From the NCBI GenBank assembly GCA_963924555.1, contig OZ004592.1:6758001-6822000 (forward strand): a stretch of DNA of 64,000 bases. The letters are read 5' to 3'. The translations under genes were made by a program, and so were the position numbers. Source of the DNA: Crambe crambe. Taxonomy: Eukaryota; Porifera; Demospongiae; Poecilosclerida; Crambeidae. Below the pieces are notes generated by a model, which saw only the letters and a list, made by a program, of their open reading frames with translations, made no database searches and was not told the DNA's origin. Every line of letters starts with the position of its first letter. Within the stretch, counting starts at the first letter, position 1. Shown here in pieces: positions 43,343-54,700 of the stretch.

Positions 43343-44367
43343 CACTACTCACTGATTTGGACAGGAGATTCTGGATAGTCTTCAATTCTGTGTCCACAGA
43401 CTCCATGAGGTTCTCTACTTCCATCTTCTCCGACTGTCGTTCATACTGGGATCCCATGTGGCAACAACATTACAGGGACAGTAGATTTGCATTACTACTT
43501 ACTTTCATTGCCTTAGATTTGGCCACTAGCTCATTCATGATCTGTTGCTTAGTTTTCGGACGAACCTGTAAAAAAAAAAATCTCTGCATTTTCTTGACCA
43601 GGAATTGAGAGATTATATAAGCCACACCTACTTCCTTATTGCATAGGAAACTCACCTCTTCTCCAGTTTCTACCAATGGACGCTTCCTCTTCAAGAAACC
43701 GCCAAAATGAGTTTCTCCAATGTCCTCTGTGGAGAGCCACCACATTATATTACCTACACTTGACCCATGAACCCTCACCTTTGACCTCTTCATCACTGAG
43801 GATAATGTCGTCAAACTTCTCCATGTCTCCAATGGATTGGCCGTAATGAGTGAGATTATCTTCTTCATCGTTTAAGTTGAACACATTGGAATGTTTATGC
43901 TTCCTCTATCACAAATACAGCAGCAATCACATCACTTCAATTGGGGGTGTGGCCTCTTCCAAGACTAGACCAGAGCCACTGAGTCCAACTCACTCACCTT
44001 TCTTTCCAACATGAACCTCTGCATCATTTTGTCCTCAATGGAGAGTTCTTTTCCCTCTCCAAACCTGCGGTCCAACAATTTATTCGACTTGTTCTTATGC
44101 TTGTACTCTACCAGCAAAGTCTTCTTTCGCTAAATTAACAGGAAAAACCCTCCATGTAAGGTGAGTGCCTCCAGATAGTAAGCAAGCAATCACCTTCTGG
44201 ATTGCCTTGGATCTGGATATTCCTGGCTGACCCACGTCAGATTTCCCTCGCTGTCCGAGCACTTCATGCTTCTTACGGTTCACTCTCACCTCAAAAGGGT
44301 TTGCAGCCTTCTCTTTAGGCTTTTTCGCGTTCTTTCCGTCAATAAGCTTCTTGCTTCTTGAAGGCAT
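40483..44367 (-). CDS. NOP14: Nucleolar protein 14 (NOP14), small-subunit processome factor
   Basis: NOP14 is part of the U3 processome that matures 18S rRNA and builds the 40S subunit. The N-terminus [16 protein letters not shown] followed by [20 protein letters not shown] and [15 protein letters not shown] is diagnostic. So are [40 protein letters not shown] and the [10 protein letters not shown] segment. A strongly acidic middle (D/E runs, 42700-42870) precedes [10 protein letters not shown] and the helical C-terminal half, with [20 protein letters not shown] and [14 protein letters not shown] near 40650-40740. The stop is at 40483. Two introns have (CT)n tracts directly at their acceptors. 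Shares a 117-base divergent promoter with FANCI. Confidence 0.96.
41112..41202. repeat. (GA)n microsatellite abutting a NOP14 acceptor
   Basis: About 45 dinucleotides with one AT interruption; on the NOP14 sense strand it is (CT)n followed closely by TTTCTTCAG, the acceptor. Confidence 0.9.
43262..43341. repeat. (GA)n microsatellite abutting a second NOP14 acceptor
   Basis: About 38 dinucleotides; sense (CT)n ends in CTCACTCTGAG directly before the exon whose high end is about 43257. Confidence 0.9.
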
Positions 44368-44484
44368 CTCTCACATATATACAGACACGTACACGTGGGC
44401 AATTGAGTTAGCTAATGACCCTTTACCTATTTCTGCTGAGTTGGCTTCCAGCAGCTGGAGCTATTTCAAAATTGAGGGTGCATA
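44368..44484. promoter_or_regulatory. Bidirectional NOP14/FANCI promoter with CACGTG E-box
   Basis: 117 bases between divergent ATGs. CACGTG at 44392-44397 is a perfect E-box; ribosome-biogenesis genes such as NOP14 are classical Myc targets in vertebrates, so the role is plausible but inferred. Confidence 0.55.
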
Positions 44485-47400
44485 ATGTCTGCAAATACTA
44501 GTACCCTCCAGAGGAAGAGCCCCATGAAACTCCATAGACCAAGAGGAGTTCAGAGGAACTACACAGAAAATGAAGTCAGTCCTGAACTTAATCATGCTCT
44601 GATACAGACCAACTCCCCTTCATCCATCACTCTCATAGGTGCAAGAAAGAATAGATTCTGCCATCTCTTCAGGGAACAGAATACCAGAAGTGGTTGGGTC
44701 TTTACTCAATGAATGTGCAGCAGATGGAGCAGAAGCTCAGCAAAGGACAATATTTGAGAGATGTATTGATGCTCTGAATAATGACAGGCTTCAGACGCTA
44801 GTTGCCAAGGACATCGTCGGCAAACTGTTATTTAAGGTATGCCTATGAACTGCGCTATGACACACTTGATTCTCCCTTGAAATCTCATTAGGTGGAGAAT
44901 CTCCAAGGTGCAACATTGGTGGCTCTGGCAGAACTCCTCATCAAGGGAGTGAAGGAGGGCTACCATCAAGCCCTCGAACTCTTTCCAAAGTTCCTCTCCG
45001 TCATATCCTCTCTAAAGATCATCCACTATAAAAAAGGTGAATTCAGTATTGATATAATTATTCACCATAATATGTCATACTGAACTCACTTACACATTAT
45101 TACCATGGTCACGTACATAAAGTCACAATGGTTATTAAATTATAGAGGATGGGAGTATGGGTGAGATGGGAGGCCCCACACAGAAGAGTCTGCTACTTAA
45201 TAGTCTGTGTGGTTGTCGCTGGGACTCTGGCTGTGTCCAGCGCATTGCCCACATGTGTCAGGAAATCCCCATGAGTTCGGACGAGCTAGAGTTCCTGATA
45301 CAAAAGATATTGAGGTATGGTATAGATGATAGCATAGTTAGTACCTTGAACTGGATGTGTACGATTAGAGTGATGCAGACGATGAAGGTGAGTGAACTAC
45401 CACCACTGGTCTATCAACTGCTGGTGTTGTCAGTGAAAGGTCACCGTGCTATCATGCTGGAGGGAATAAAGATCCTTTTTAGCCAGCTTGACCAAGAAGT
45501 GATGGAGGCCAATCAGGAAGAAGAAGAAGACAGGTGAGTCTGCATAGCTAGCTATTGAGTGTGTGTGTGATGTCCATCCTTGCAGTGTGGTTACTATGAG
45601 GAGTAGTGTGACAGAGTTGCTCCAGACAGAAGGCACTGTGATTCTTCACATCACCTGTGCCCTAAAGCAAGACCCAGAACTCAGAAAAGAGTTCTTGAAA
45701 TCCCTGAAGGTAAGATGGTGGTTGTTGTGGTGAAAGATGTATTAATTTATGATATCATTGACACAGGCCTCACAATTACGACTAACAACCAGCTCACTCT
45801 CTCTCTTTCACCTTGCCCTCATCCTCTCCTTGGCAAGAATACACATCTTTGAAGATGCTGTAAGCACAGACTAGTAGGCATTGATATGACAGAGTCTTCT
45901 TCTTCTGTCTGTTATGTTCTTTTGATCAGGTCTTTTCCTTCATCAAAGAAATGGTTTTGAAGAGTTATAAGGAGCAAGAGGGAAGGAAGGCCTCCAAGTG
46001 GATGCAAGGTATGCCCACTTCTACATACACTTTCTCTTTAATCTCTATGCCTCCATTCAGAGGTATATCAAGATGCTCCTGACCTGGAGAAGATGCTACT
46101 GGACACTGTGGACCACAGGTAAGAGGTTTTCATCATAACCTGTTGCGCAATGTTACTTCTGCATAGCTTGAATGGTTGGGATCATGTGGTGCAAGGTCTC
46201 TTCATAGCCGGACTTCATCTCATGGAGAACTTTGTCCCTAAGTCAGCCAGTCAGTGACTCTCTCCATTAACCATTACTCATTCACTGCCTTTCCCCTCCA
46301 TCTCCTATAGCTTCCATACTCAGTGGTCCCCAGTACAAAGCTTGCTGTTTAGGAAGAAAACTTCTCTATCACACCTTCAAAGTCAGACTCTGTTCAACTT
46401 CCTTTTGATACTGTTTTATATGAGCACTGAATGCCTAATAGGTTCATGCAATGGTGAGGCAGGAGCTGGTATCACAACTGGTCAACAGAATACTCACCAA
46501 TGCTTCCACCTATGCTGGACATTACATAGGTTAATCCAATGCCTGTATGCATTAACATAATGCCTCGTGTTCTATATAGGTCTTCTGTCTTCCTTGGTGA
46601 AAAATTACCATCAAGCTGCTCTAGATTCTCTCCCCAAATTGAAGGAAGCATTCAGCTCTCTCTCCCTCCTTCCTCCTCGCCCTGCTCTGGAGCTCTTGCA
46701 CGCCATCTTGGTGAATTCTAGTAAATTGAGAGTTTACTGAGTTTTTACTTGTTGTGCATGCATGCATGCAGCCATTGGTCCAGTATAACATATCTCTGAG
46801 GGACTCTTTACTACTTGTGCTCAGAAAGTCGCTATTCTGCAGGTAAAGTTTTAGATTACTAACTCTCTGATAATTTGTAATCTGAGAAATTACAGACTTG
46901 GTGATGTTGGTAGTTGATATATAATTACTGACATCTTGAATTGTGTTTCAGACAAATGGAAGCAAGAAAGATTGCCGTGGGAGCCTATGTGATGCTGCTC
47001 AAGAAATTTACAGTTGAGCTGGTAGCAAATCTTCTTTCTTCACTTACTCTTTCTCCTCTTAGGTTTTGGATGCATTGAACTTGGGCAGTGAAGACAGCCA
47101 ATCCTCTGTCTCTAGTTCACAGGTATGATATATCATTCGCTATCATAAATATTGAGGATGGTTTATCTGCAGGTGATGGTGGAAGTGCATGCAGCTGGGA
47201 GTAGCAGTACTCCCTCTAACAATGGAGCTTTATGCTTGGAAATACTAGGTCAGCCTGTCTACAGTTTTGCAGGAGCTGGTTAATACACACTGCACGCATC
47301 TCCAGGTGTTCTACGACGAGCCCTCACCAAACAATGTGACGTCAGATTGAGTCTGTATGAGGTGAGATGATGTTGACAGGACATGGAATGTCATTAGTTC

Positions 47401-50400
47401 TCTCACACCTCCAGGGTCTCTGCACTGTCTCCTCCACCAACTTCAAGTTAGCTGAGCCCATTGTGGACCTGCTACTAGGACAAGTATAATAACTTAGTGA
47501 TTACATAATATCCTAGGACAATAGTTTAGTGGTTACATAATGTCCTAGGACAAGTACAGTGATTATAATGTCCTAGGACAATAGTTTAGTGGTTACATAA
47601 TGTCCTAGGACAAGTACAGTGATTATAATGTCCTAGGACAATAGTTTAGTGGTTACATCAATGTCATGGAGCATTTTCCCTTCAGTTTGAACAGTACTAC
47701 GAACCAGAGAGAGATGCCTTGCCACCACTCAAACTCTCTGCCTGCTTCTCCATTGGTGATGGTGAAGCCACCCTCTTAGAGCCCCTGGTTAGTCAGTAAG
47801 ATATTCATCTCCCTCCCTGCCACCCTCCATTTGGGGGTGTATCTAAGTCTGATCCAAAATTTTGTAAGGAGATTTTTAAAGGATTATGAGTTCATTCTTC
47901 TCATACTGTTCTTTGTACGTACATTTCAGGATGTTCTAGTACAGTCTCTGCAACTGTGTGTCTGCAAGTATCTTGAGTGGCAGGAGAAGATAGAGGAGGA
48001 CAGGGAAGGAGACCAGAGCATTGTCACTCCTGATGTGGTCGAGTCAGCTCATGAAGTCCTGCAGTCCCTTGTGGACAGAATGATCAAGTCAGAACCTGAG
48101 GACTTTGAGCTAGACAAGTCGTCCATCTTCACTCAAGGAAGCAGTGTTGGACTGAAGAACAGACTATTGGCACAGCTGGTGATGGGTGTGTATGAGGCAT
48201 GTGACTATCACATGATAAGGTCATTGAATTTATCATCCCATTCCCACTAGACACTGTTGGAGTTTACTTTCTCTACTGGGGAATTCAGGTATGTAAGCTC
48301 GCACTTGCTGGATCATACAGTGTTTATCATAAAGGTCTTTCCTTTGCAGTCAGACGAGTATTGAGCAGACCTTGAAACTGTATCAGGGCTACAAGAGGAT
48401 AGCAGACATCCTGCAGGAGAGGGGAGGAGCTCAAGGGGGTGGGGCTGGTGGGAAGAAAGGGGGAGGGAGTTCAGTTGCAATCAAATCAAGACTCACTCTA
48501 CAATGCATCCCCAAGTTACTCAGGGCACTTTTCAGGCATGTTGATCTTCCAGGGTGGACTCTTCCACTATTAAATTTTATTTATTTTGTAGTGATTTAGC
48601 CCCAAACCATCAACAGTCTTTAAAGATTCTCAGAGATTCTCCTATTTTCACTAAATACGTGGTTAGCATTGCCATCCAGAAGATCCACCAAGTGAGTAGA
48701 TGGCTGATACATTATTCTAATCACATTAATCCTGTCACGTCATGTCACCAGATCCATGAGAGAGGGACTTGTGAAAGTGGATTTGCTGACTTCAGACCTG
48801 ATAAAATATTCAAATTGTGCTGTCAGATGGCCAGGTGAGTGCATTTCATTTTTTACAGCTCTTATCCACTTCACCTACTCCATTTCTGTCAAGATTCCTC
48901 TACAAGCATACGGAAACTGCAGCCAGTCACATACCAGCAGCAAAGAAGGATAAGGTATAAATGAATGACAGGGTTCTCCCCATATCATTGATTAAATAAA
49001 TAACAGGGTCGTCCCACGTCTGTGTTAAATAAATGACAGGGTTCTCCCTACCCACATGGCCGTAGATAAATCATAATCACTTCTTTGCAGGGGAAACCTG
49101 TTTCTGTGCTGTGCTTAGAAGGTTTTTCTGAACTGCTCCAAACAGTGGTGACCAGGTACCATGCCCACCCCGAGCCCGAGTCTTCCTCCTCGTCCCACAG
49201 AACCTCCAGTGCCACGAGTCTGGAGAGCTTCCTAGCTACCATCAATCCTTCCATCGATGCCAGTACTTGTCTGGATGAACGTATTCATTACTTCATCAGG
49301 CAACTCCAGGTATGCTTTTTGTGGCCCAATCTAATGACTATTATAACCATCATTATTGCAGAGGTTGATAGTAGGAACATCAGAGGGGAACATTAAGGAG
49401 TGGACCAGCAAGGAAATAGTGTTGCTGATCAACATGGTGCGAGTCCTGGCGGGTGAGCTTGATGGGGACTCGAGCGAGGTATTGTTTGAATCACCACTAG
49501 TGCCTATGTAGTGTCTATAATACATTGTGTGATAATCCTAATGTAGTTGAGTGAAGTGTTTGACTGGGTCAATACACAATGCAAACAACAGCAAATCAGT
49601 GAGATTTCCACGATCTTCTGAACTTATACTTTTACTCTCATTCCTTTTCTTATTGAGGTGATATTCAAGTGACCAAAGTGTTTGTCTCTCTCCTATTGTT
49701 CCTCAATGCCAGGTTCAAGGTTTCTGTTAAAACTGTGAGTTGTTTTCTCTGACATTTTCCTGACCATAACGATTCCAATCCCACCAGCTGGTGAAGCTGG
49801 CCCAGGACATCCACTACCATCTTGGAGACATTGATGAGGCAAGTAAAACAAGTCTTGAAGGACTGATGTAATGACCCAAGAACTGGCTAGAAGATAACAT
49901 GCTATTGAATGATTAGGATATTGAGTTGGAGTCCAGTCCTAACTATGCCATTGTCAGCCGGCAGACTGCTCCAACTGGAGTTCTGGTGAGTTTCCAGATC
50001 CAGACCTGTCCTATTCCCAATCCTATTTCTGGATTCAGACTTGTCCTATTCCTTATTTCTGGATTCAGACCTGTCCTATTCCCAATCCTTATTTCTGGAT
50101 TCAGACCTGTCCTATCCCCAATCCTTATTTCTGGCCAGACCTGTCCTATCCCCAATCCTTATTTCTGGATTCAGACTTGTCCTATTCCCAATCCTTATTT
50201 CTGGATCAGACCAATCCCTTTTCTCATTGTATAACTTTAGAACCAGCTTTATACCCACATTGACCTGGTGATGGTGGATGCCGATTGGCTGATAACCCAA
50301 CTGAAGGCAGAGTTAGTAAATAGTCCCGTGGAGGAGATATTTGGTAAGTATTGGATTGATGGCCTCCTCACATACATCCATCCATCTGTTTGCAGAGAGG

Positions 50401-51554
50401 GAGAGAAGCAGCGTGTGTACCCAGGCCAAGGACTACTGTTCCTTCCTCTGCTCCAGATTGACGGATGTGGTCAGTGGACTGACTGAACTTGTCCAGACCC
50501 TGGTAGCTGCAGGCTCCAACACTGAGGGACTACTCAAGGTACGAAACTGGCTGGATCAGACCAGAATTATCTCATGGTCATCTTTATGTCACAGACTCTC
50601 ACCAAATTCTTCACCACTCTTAGCAATTTGACCAAATATGTGAGTTCCATGGAATCCATGTCCCCTTACCCCCTTTACTGGCATGGAATCCATATCCCCT
50701 CCCCCCCTTTACTGGCATGGAATCCATATCCCCTCCCTCCCCCCCTTTTACTGGCATGGAATCCATATCCCCCTTTTATTTCTAGTGTTTGGCTGCTTTT
50801 CAGCAAACCAGCTGCATCATTCCAAACTTCAAGAAACTAGTGAGGCTCAGATGAACACACACAGATGAACACACATGATATGAACACAAATGTTATACTG
50901 TACCAGGTGAATGAAGTGGGTAGTGAACTTTGTCAGCTTGTTTACTCCTTCTTGACATACATTCAGGTTCAATATATTTCTAGTAATATTCATGTCTATA
51001 CCATTATTAAGATTTTGTTGGTAGACTTCACAGCCACAACCTGGAGGAGAACATGCTGAACGAAGATCAAAGAAAGGCAAGGGAGGCAAGGGGAAAGCCA
51101 AGGGGAAGGGAGGACCAGTTGGAGGTGGCAAAGTTAGTACAAGACTCATACTTAAGGTTCCATTGTAGCAGCAATTTTTTTTTGTGGTTTATTTGCAGCA
51201 TGCTCTAATTCGCAAGGAGACACGGTCTTTTCCAAGCCTCATTTTTGCCATAGAACAGTTTGAGAAGCAGTTGATTCTACTTGGAAAGAAATCCAAGGCA
51301 AGAATAAGTAGTGTGTAATGTTATGGACGTAGAAACCTCATCCGTTTATGTCTTCTCAGGAGAACTTGATGGAGGCATTCAAGAGGAGTATGGCACGGGA
51401 CTTCCGGATTGACATGCAGACTGTGGAGACAGTGCTGAATGAGGAGGGAGGTGAAGAAGAAGAGGAAGAGGAAGTGGACAATGGTGCTGGGGAAAGTGAA
51501 GGAGAAGATCCTGATGAGCATCCACCTCCATCAAAGAGACACAAAACACACTGA
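44485..51554 (+). CDS. FANCI: Fanconi anemia group I protein (FANCI)
   Basis: FANCI pairs with FANCD2 to form the clamp that is monoubiquitinated on DNA at interstrand crosslinks. Resolved exons include 44485-44638, 44673-44836, 44892-45036, 45146-45314, 45369-45533, 46168-46249, 46311-46381 and 46442 onward. Diagnostic stretches: SELPPLVYQLLVLSVKGHR, TEGTVILHITCALKQDPEL, GWDHVVQGLFIAGLHLMENF, MIKSEPEDFELDKSSIF, ISVLCLEGF-like segment near 49100, LVKLAQDIHYHLGDIDE, VDADWLITQLKAELV and SLIFAIEQFEKQLILLGKKS, all in human FANCI order. The C-terminus is acidic and ends PPSKRHKTH, a likely nuclear signal. Oddity: the conserved lysine context VLDGK of the human ubiquitination site is not found where expected (46220-46350). 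FANCD2, the paralog, fits much less well. Confidence 0.95.
47502..47665. repeat. 60-base tandem repeat in a FANCI intron
   Basis: Bases 47521-47580 and 47581-47640 are identical, with partial copies at both ends. The unit contains TGTCCTAGGACA, itself a perfect palindrome. Confidence 0.95.
48958..49052. repeat. Three imperfect copies of an ACAGGGTTCTCCC unit in a FANCI intron
   Basis: AATGACAGGGTTCTCCC, AATAACAGGGTCGTCCC and AATGACAGGGTTCTCCC recur at roughly 33-40 base spacing. Confidence 0.6.
49998..50215. repeat. Minisatellite (about 36-base unit) in a FANCI intron
   Basis: Five to six copies of CAGACCTGTCCTATTCCCAA followed by TCCTTATTTCTGGATT, with short deletions in some. Translated ORFs across it are repeat artefacts. 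Confidence 0.9.
50648..50775. repeat. Minisatellite around ATGGAATCCATATCCCC in a FANCI intron
   Basis: Four copies of a unit TGGCATGGAATCCATATCCC with variable C/T spacer. GGAATCC-type core is partly palindromic (TGGAATCCA). Confidence 0.85.
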
Positions 51555-51732
51555 TTTCCTTGCCATTACGTCACATCTCAAACCGCATTTCCGTGTTCTA
51601 AATAACGCCCATTCGTATTCTAAATACCCATTTCCTTTTAAGAAAATGTTGTTAACTTTGGATCCGTGGTGGTAACGAGTGCAACGGTGAAGAAGAAGAA
51701 TAATACTAACACAGAGAGAGGAGAGGGACGCG

Positions 51733-54700
51733 ATGAATGGGATCAAGTGGTCTAGTTTTCTAGTGGTGGTGGCTTTAATTCTCAGTCTCAAGGTCGAGCA
51801 TGTTAAAGGCCAGAGTGAGTGTGTGAATGGCGAGTTTAACAACGAGACCATGACATGTCAGTGTTATATGGGATGGGGAGGCTCCAACTGCTCTACCTGT
51901 AGAGGAAGATTGAGGTGAGTTACCATGAAATTGTGAGAGGATAGCTATTTAAAAATCCCTTTATGAGAGACCACGAGAGAGAGAGAGAGAGACTGTCCTG
52001 TCATAGAGTATACTGTTGCTAGATATACTTTGCTGGGTTAGTTCTAGTTGGAGTGGGACACTAATAGATCAAGTTTCATTGAATGTCAACAAACCTCTAT
52101 GTTTTCACATGCAATATGTGGAGATTACTGTCTCTACTTCCTCTATGAGTAAACATGAGCATGTGAGCATCATAAACATGCCCCTGGACTAGTCCTTCAT
52201 CTCATCCCACCTTGCCTCACACCTCTCATAAGCCATTCTACCAAGTGTGTTTTGTGTTATGAATGATGGAAGAGTTATGACATATTTCACTTTCTATCAT
52301 GAATAAGGCTGAACTCCTCCTGTAATACAGACCCACAAACAGCCCATATCTTTTCATATGGTGCCACAACAATAGAACTTACGAAAGACTAGAGTCTCTT
52401 TATGTACTGTGTGTGTGTGCGTTGTGCAGGCTCACTGAGAGCAGTGGCGTCATTGCAGATGATGCTACTAGTGGTATCAACTATTCCGACAATGCTGCCT
52501 GCCTCTTCCACATCCAGGCAAACAAGTGAGTATCAGGCTGATGTGCACAAGAGTGATGTCATTAGGGTCAGATATAATAAAAATGGTATTGATATCATTT
52601 AAAAGTGTTGATGTCATTAGCATATCAATAGTGTTGGCATGATTAAGGTCACTGTTACTCCTCAGTGACAAAGTGGTATGTGTTTTGCTGTAGGTCTGTC
52701 TCTTCCATCCATTTGAAGTTGCATTTGCTTCATTTGGAATGTCAATGGGACTATCTCTATGTCTTTGATGGTGACTCAATCTTCTCCCCAAAACTAGCTT
52801 CCTACACGTGAGCCACTCTTTCCCTCCTCCCTCCCACCCACCTTCCCCTCCTCCCTCCCACCCATCTTCCCTCCCTCCCACCCACCTTCCCCTCCTTCCC
52901 TCCCTCCCACCCACCTTCCCCTCCTCCCTCCCACCCACCTTCCCCTCCTCCCTCCCACCCACCTCCCCCTCTTCCCTAGCTACCATACTCTTTGTGTGTC
53001 CTAGGGGTGACATCATTGAAGCACCACCAGTCAGCACTAACGTGAACTTCACTTTCAACGGAACCAAAAGCATCCCAGTCCCAATTCTGAATCCACAGCA
53101 CACTCTTTCCAGTTCTGGATCCAATATCCTTCTTTATTTCTATTCCGATGTTCATCTTACAGGCCCTGGCTTTGAACTAGCCTATTGGTAGGTAATAATT
53201 ACAGGGTGGAGACCCTTTACCATGTTTTTATTGCCATATATACGATCAGGGTGGATTACGAGTGTCCCGACAACTGTTCGGCGAGGGGTGTGTGCAATAC
53301 TGTCAATGGAATGTGCTCATGTAATGTGGGGTGGACTGGAGAGTCTTGTCAGTTCCCTGTTTGTCCAAATAACTGCTCTAGCAAAGGCAGATGCAATACA
53401 GACACGAGTCGTTGCATCTGTGATCAGGGTTATCAAGGTAAGGGGGGACATATGCCATTGTACTAGGGTCTCTGTTAGTTGGCCAACTCTGACCAAGGTG
53501 AGAGCTAAAAGACATTGATCAATTCATTTCTTTTGTGTGGATGTATGTGGTCGTGTTTTGTTTTGTAGGTGAAGACTGCGGGGTGGAGGTGGCAAGTGCT
53601 CATTGGTCAGTGGTGAACTACACTTCAACGCCACCCCCTAACTTGGCACGCGCTTCCCACTCTGCCATCTTGTGGAAGGACTCCATGTTGATGTATGGGG
53701 GTTACCGCTTCCCTAATCAAAGTGGATACTATGAGAGCGAGGAGCCAGAGCCAGGTCCTCTTCCCAATCATCTAGTGGGTGAAGTTTGGCGATTTTATTT
53801 CGGTTCTCGTTCATGGGAGATGGTCAACACGTCTGCAGCAGATTATAGAAACCTTCAGGAGGAGGAAAATGGGAGTGGCAGTGGAGGTGGGAATGGTTCG
53901 GTAACCATGATACCACACCTCCCTGCTTCGAGATATGGTCACTCTGCTGTACTGTTCAATGTAAGTTCTACAGCAGTAGTTTTGAGTGACTGACTTTAGC
54001 TGAGGAATTCTCTCTCAGAACTCCATGTATCTCTATGGGGGCTCTCTCTATCCTTCCGAAGTCATCACCTCCGAATTATGGAGACTAGACTTGGACACTT
54101 TTCAATGGATTGCTCTCTCCTCTAATCCTGTCAACGTTTCAGTGACTGGCTGCTTAAATCTTCTCCCAATGCCAGTGCGTGGACACACGGCACATGCAGT
54201 GGGCTCAAAAATGGTTGTTCTCTTTGGTCTCTCCTCGGGAGATGATTCCTCTTTCCCCACCTTTGTTCAGGAATATGACTTGAGTGAGTTGGATTGTTGG
54301 GTGAGAGTACAGGGTATAAGGACATCTTTGGTTATATAGTTACTGGTGAGTGGTCAGTGCCTCCTCGACGTGGTGTAATTGTATCTGGTAGGATGGGTCA
54401 CTCCAGCTCGTACAGTCCAGAGCAAGATTTGATCTATGTCTATGGCGGTAGAGGCACGGCATCTGAATTCCAGGACCACCTGCTGACCTACAACCCCACC
54501 TCTTATATCTGGTCCTCCCTCACTCCCAGGTAAGGCAATGCATATATGTACAGAGAGCACTGTGTAAGATTACTAGCATATTATGTGAGATTACTGTGTA
54601 AGATTACTAGCATATATGTGAGATTACCATGTAAGATTACTAGCATACATATGTACTTTAGAAAAGGGGTTTCACAATCTAATTAATAGCATTTAACAGC

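Noticed and set aside
49926-50300. Isoleucine/proline-rich repeat ORFs in FANCI
   Set aside because: Minisatellite translation within an intron; the true exons flank it.
44485-51554. Gene first read as FANCD2
   Set aside because: Order and wording of conserved stretches (SELPPLVYQLLVLSVKG, GWDHVVQGL, DFELDKSS, WLITQLKAEL) match FANCI, not FANCD2.
52477-53124. 215-residue minus strand ORF
   Set aside because: Glycine/glutamate repeats come from the polypyrimidine minisatellite in an attractin intron; antisense shadow.
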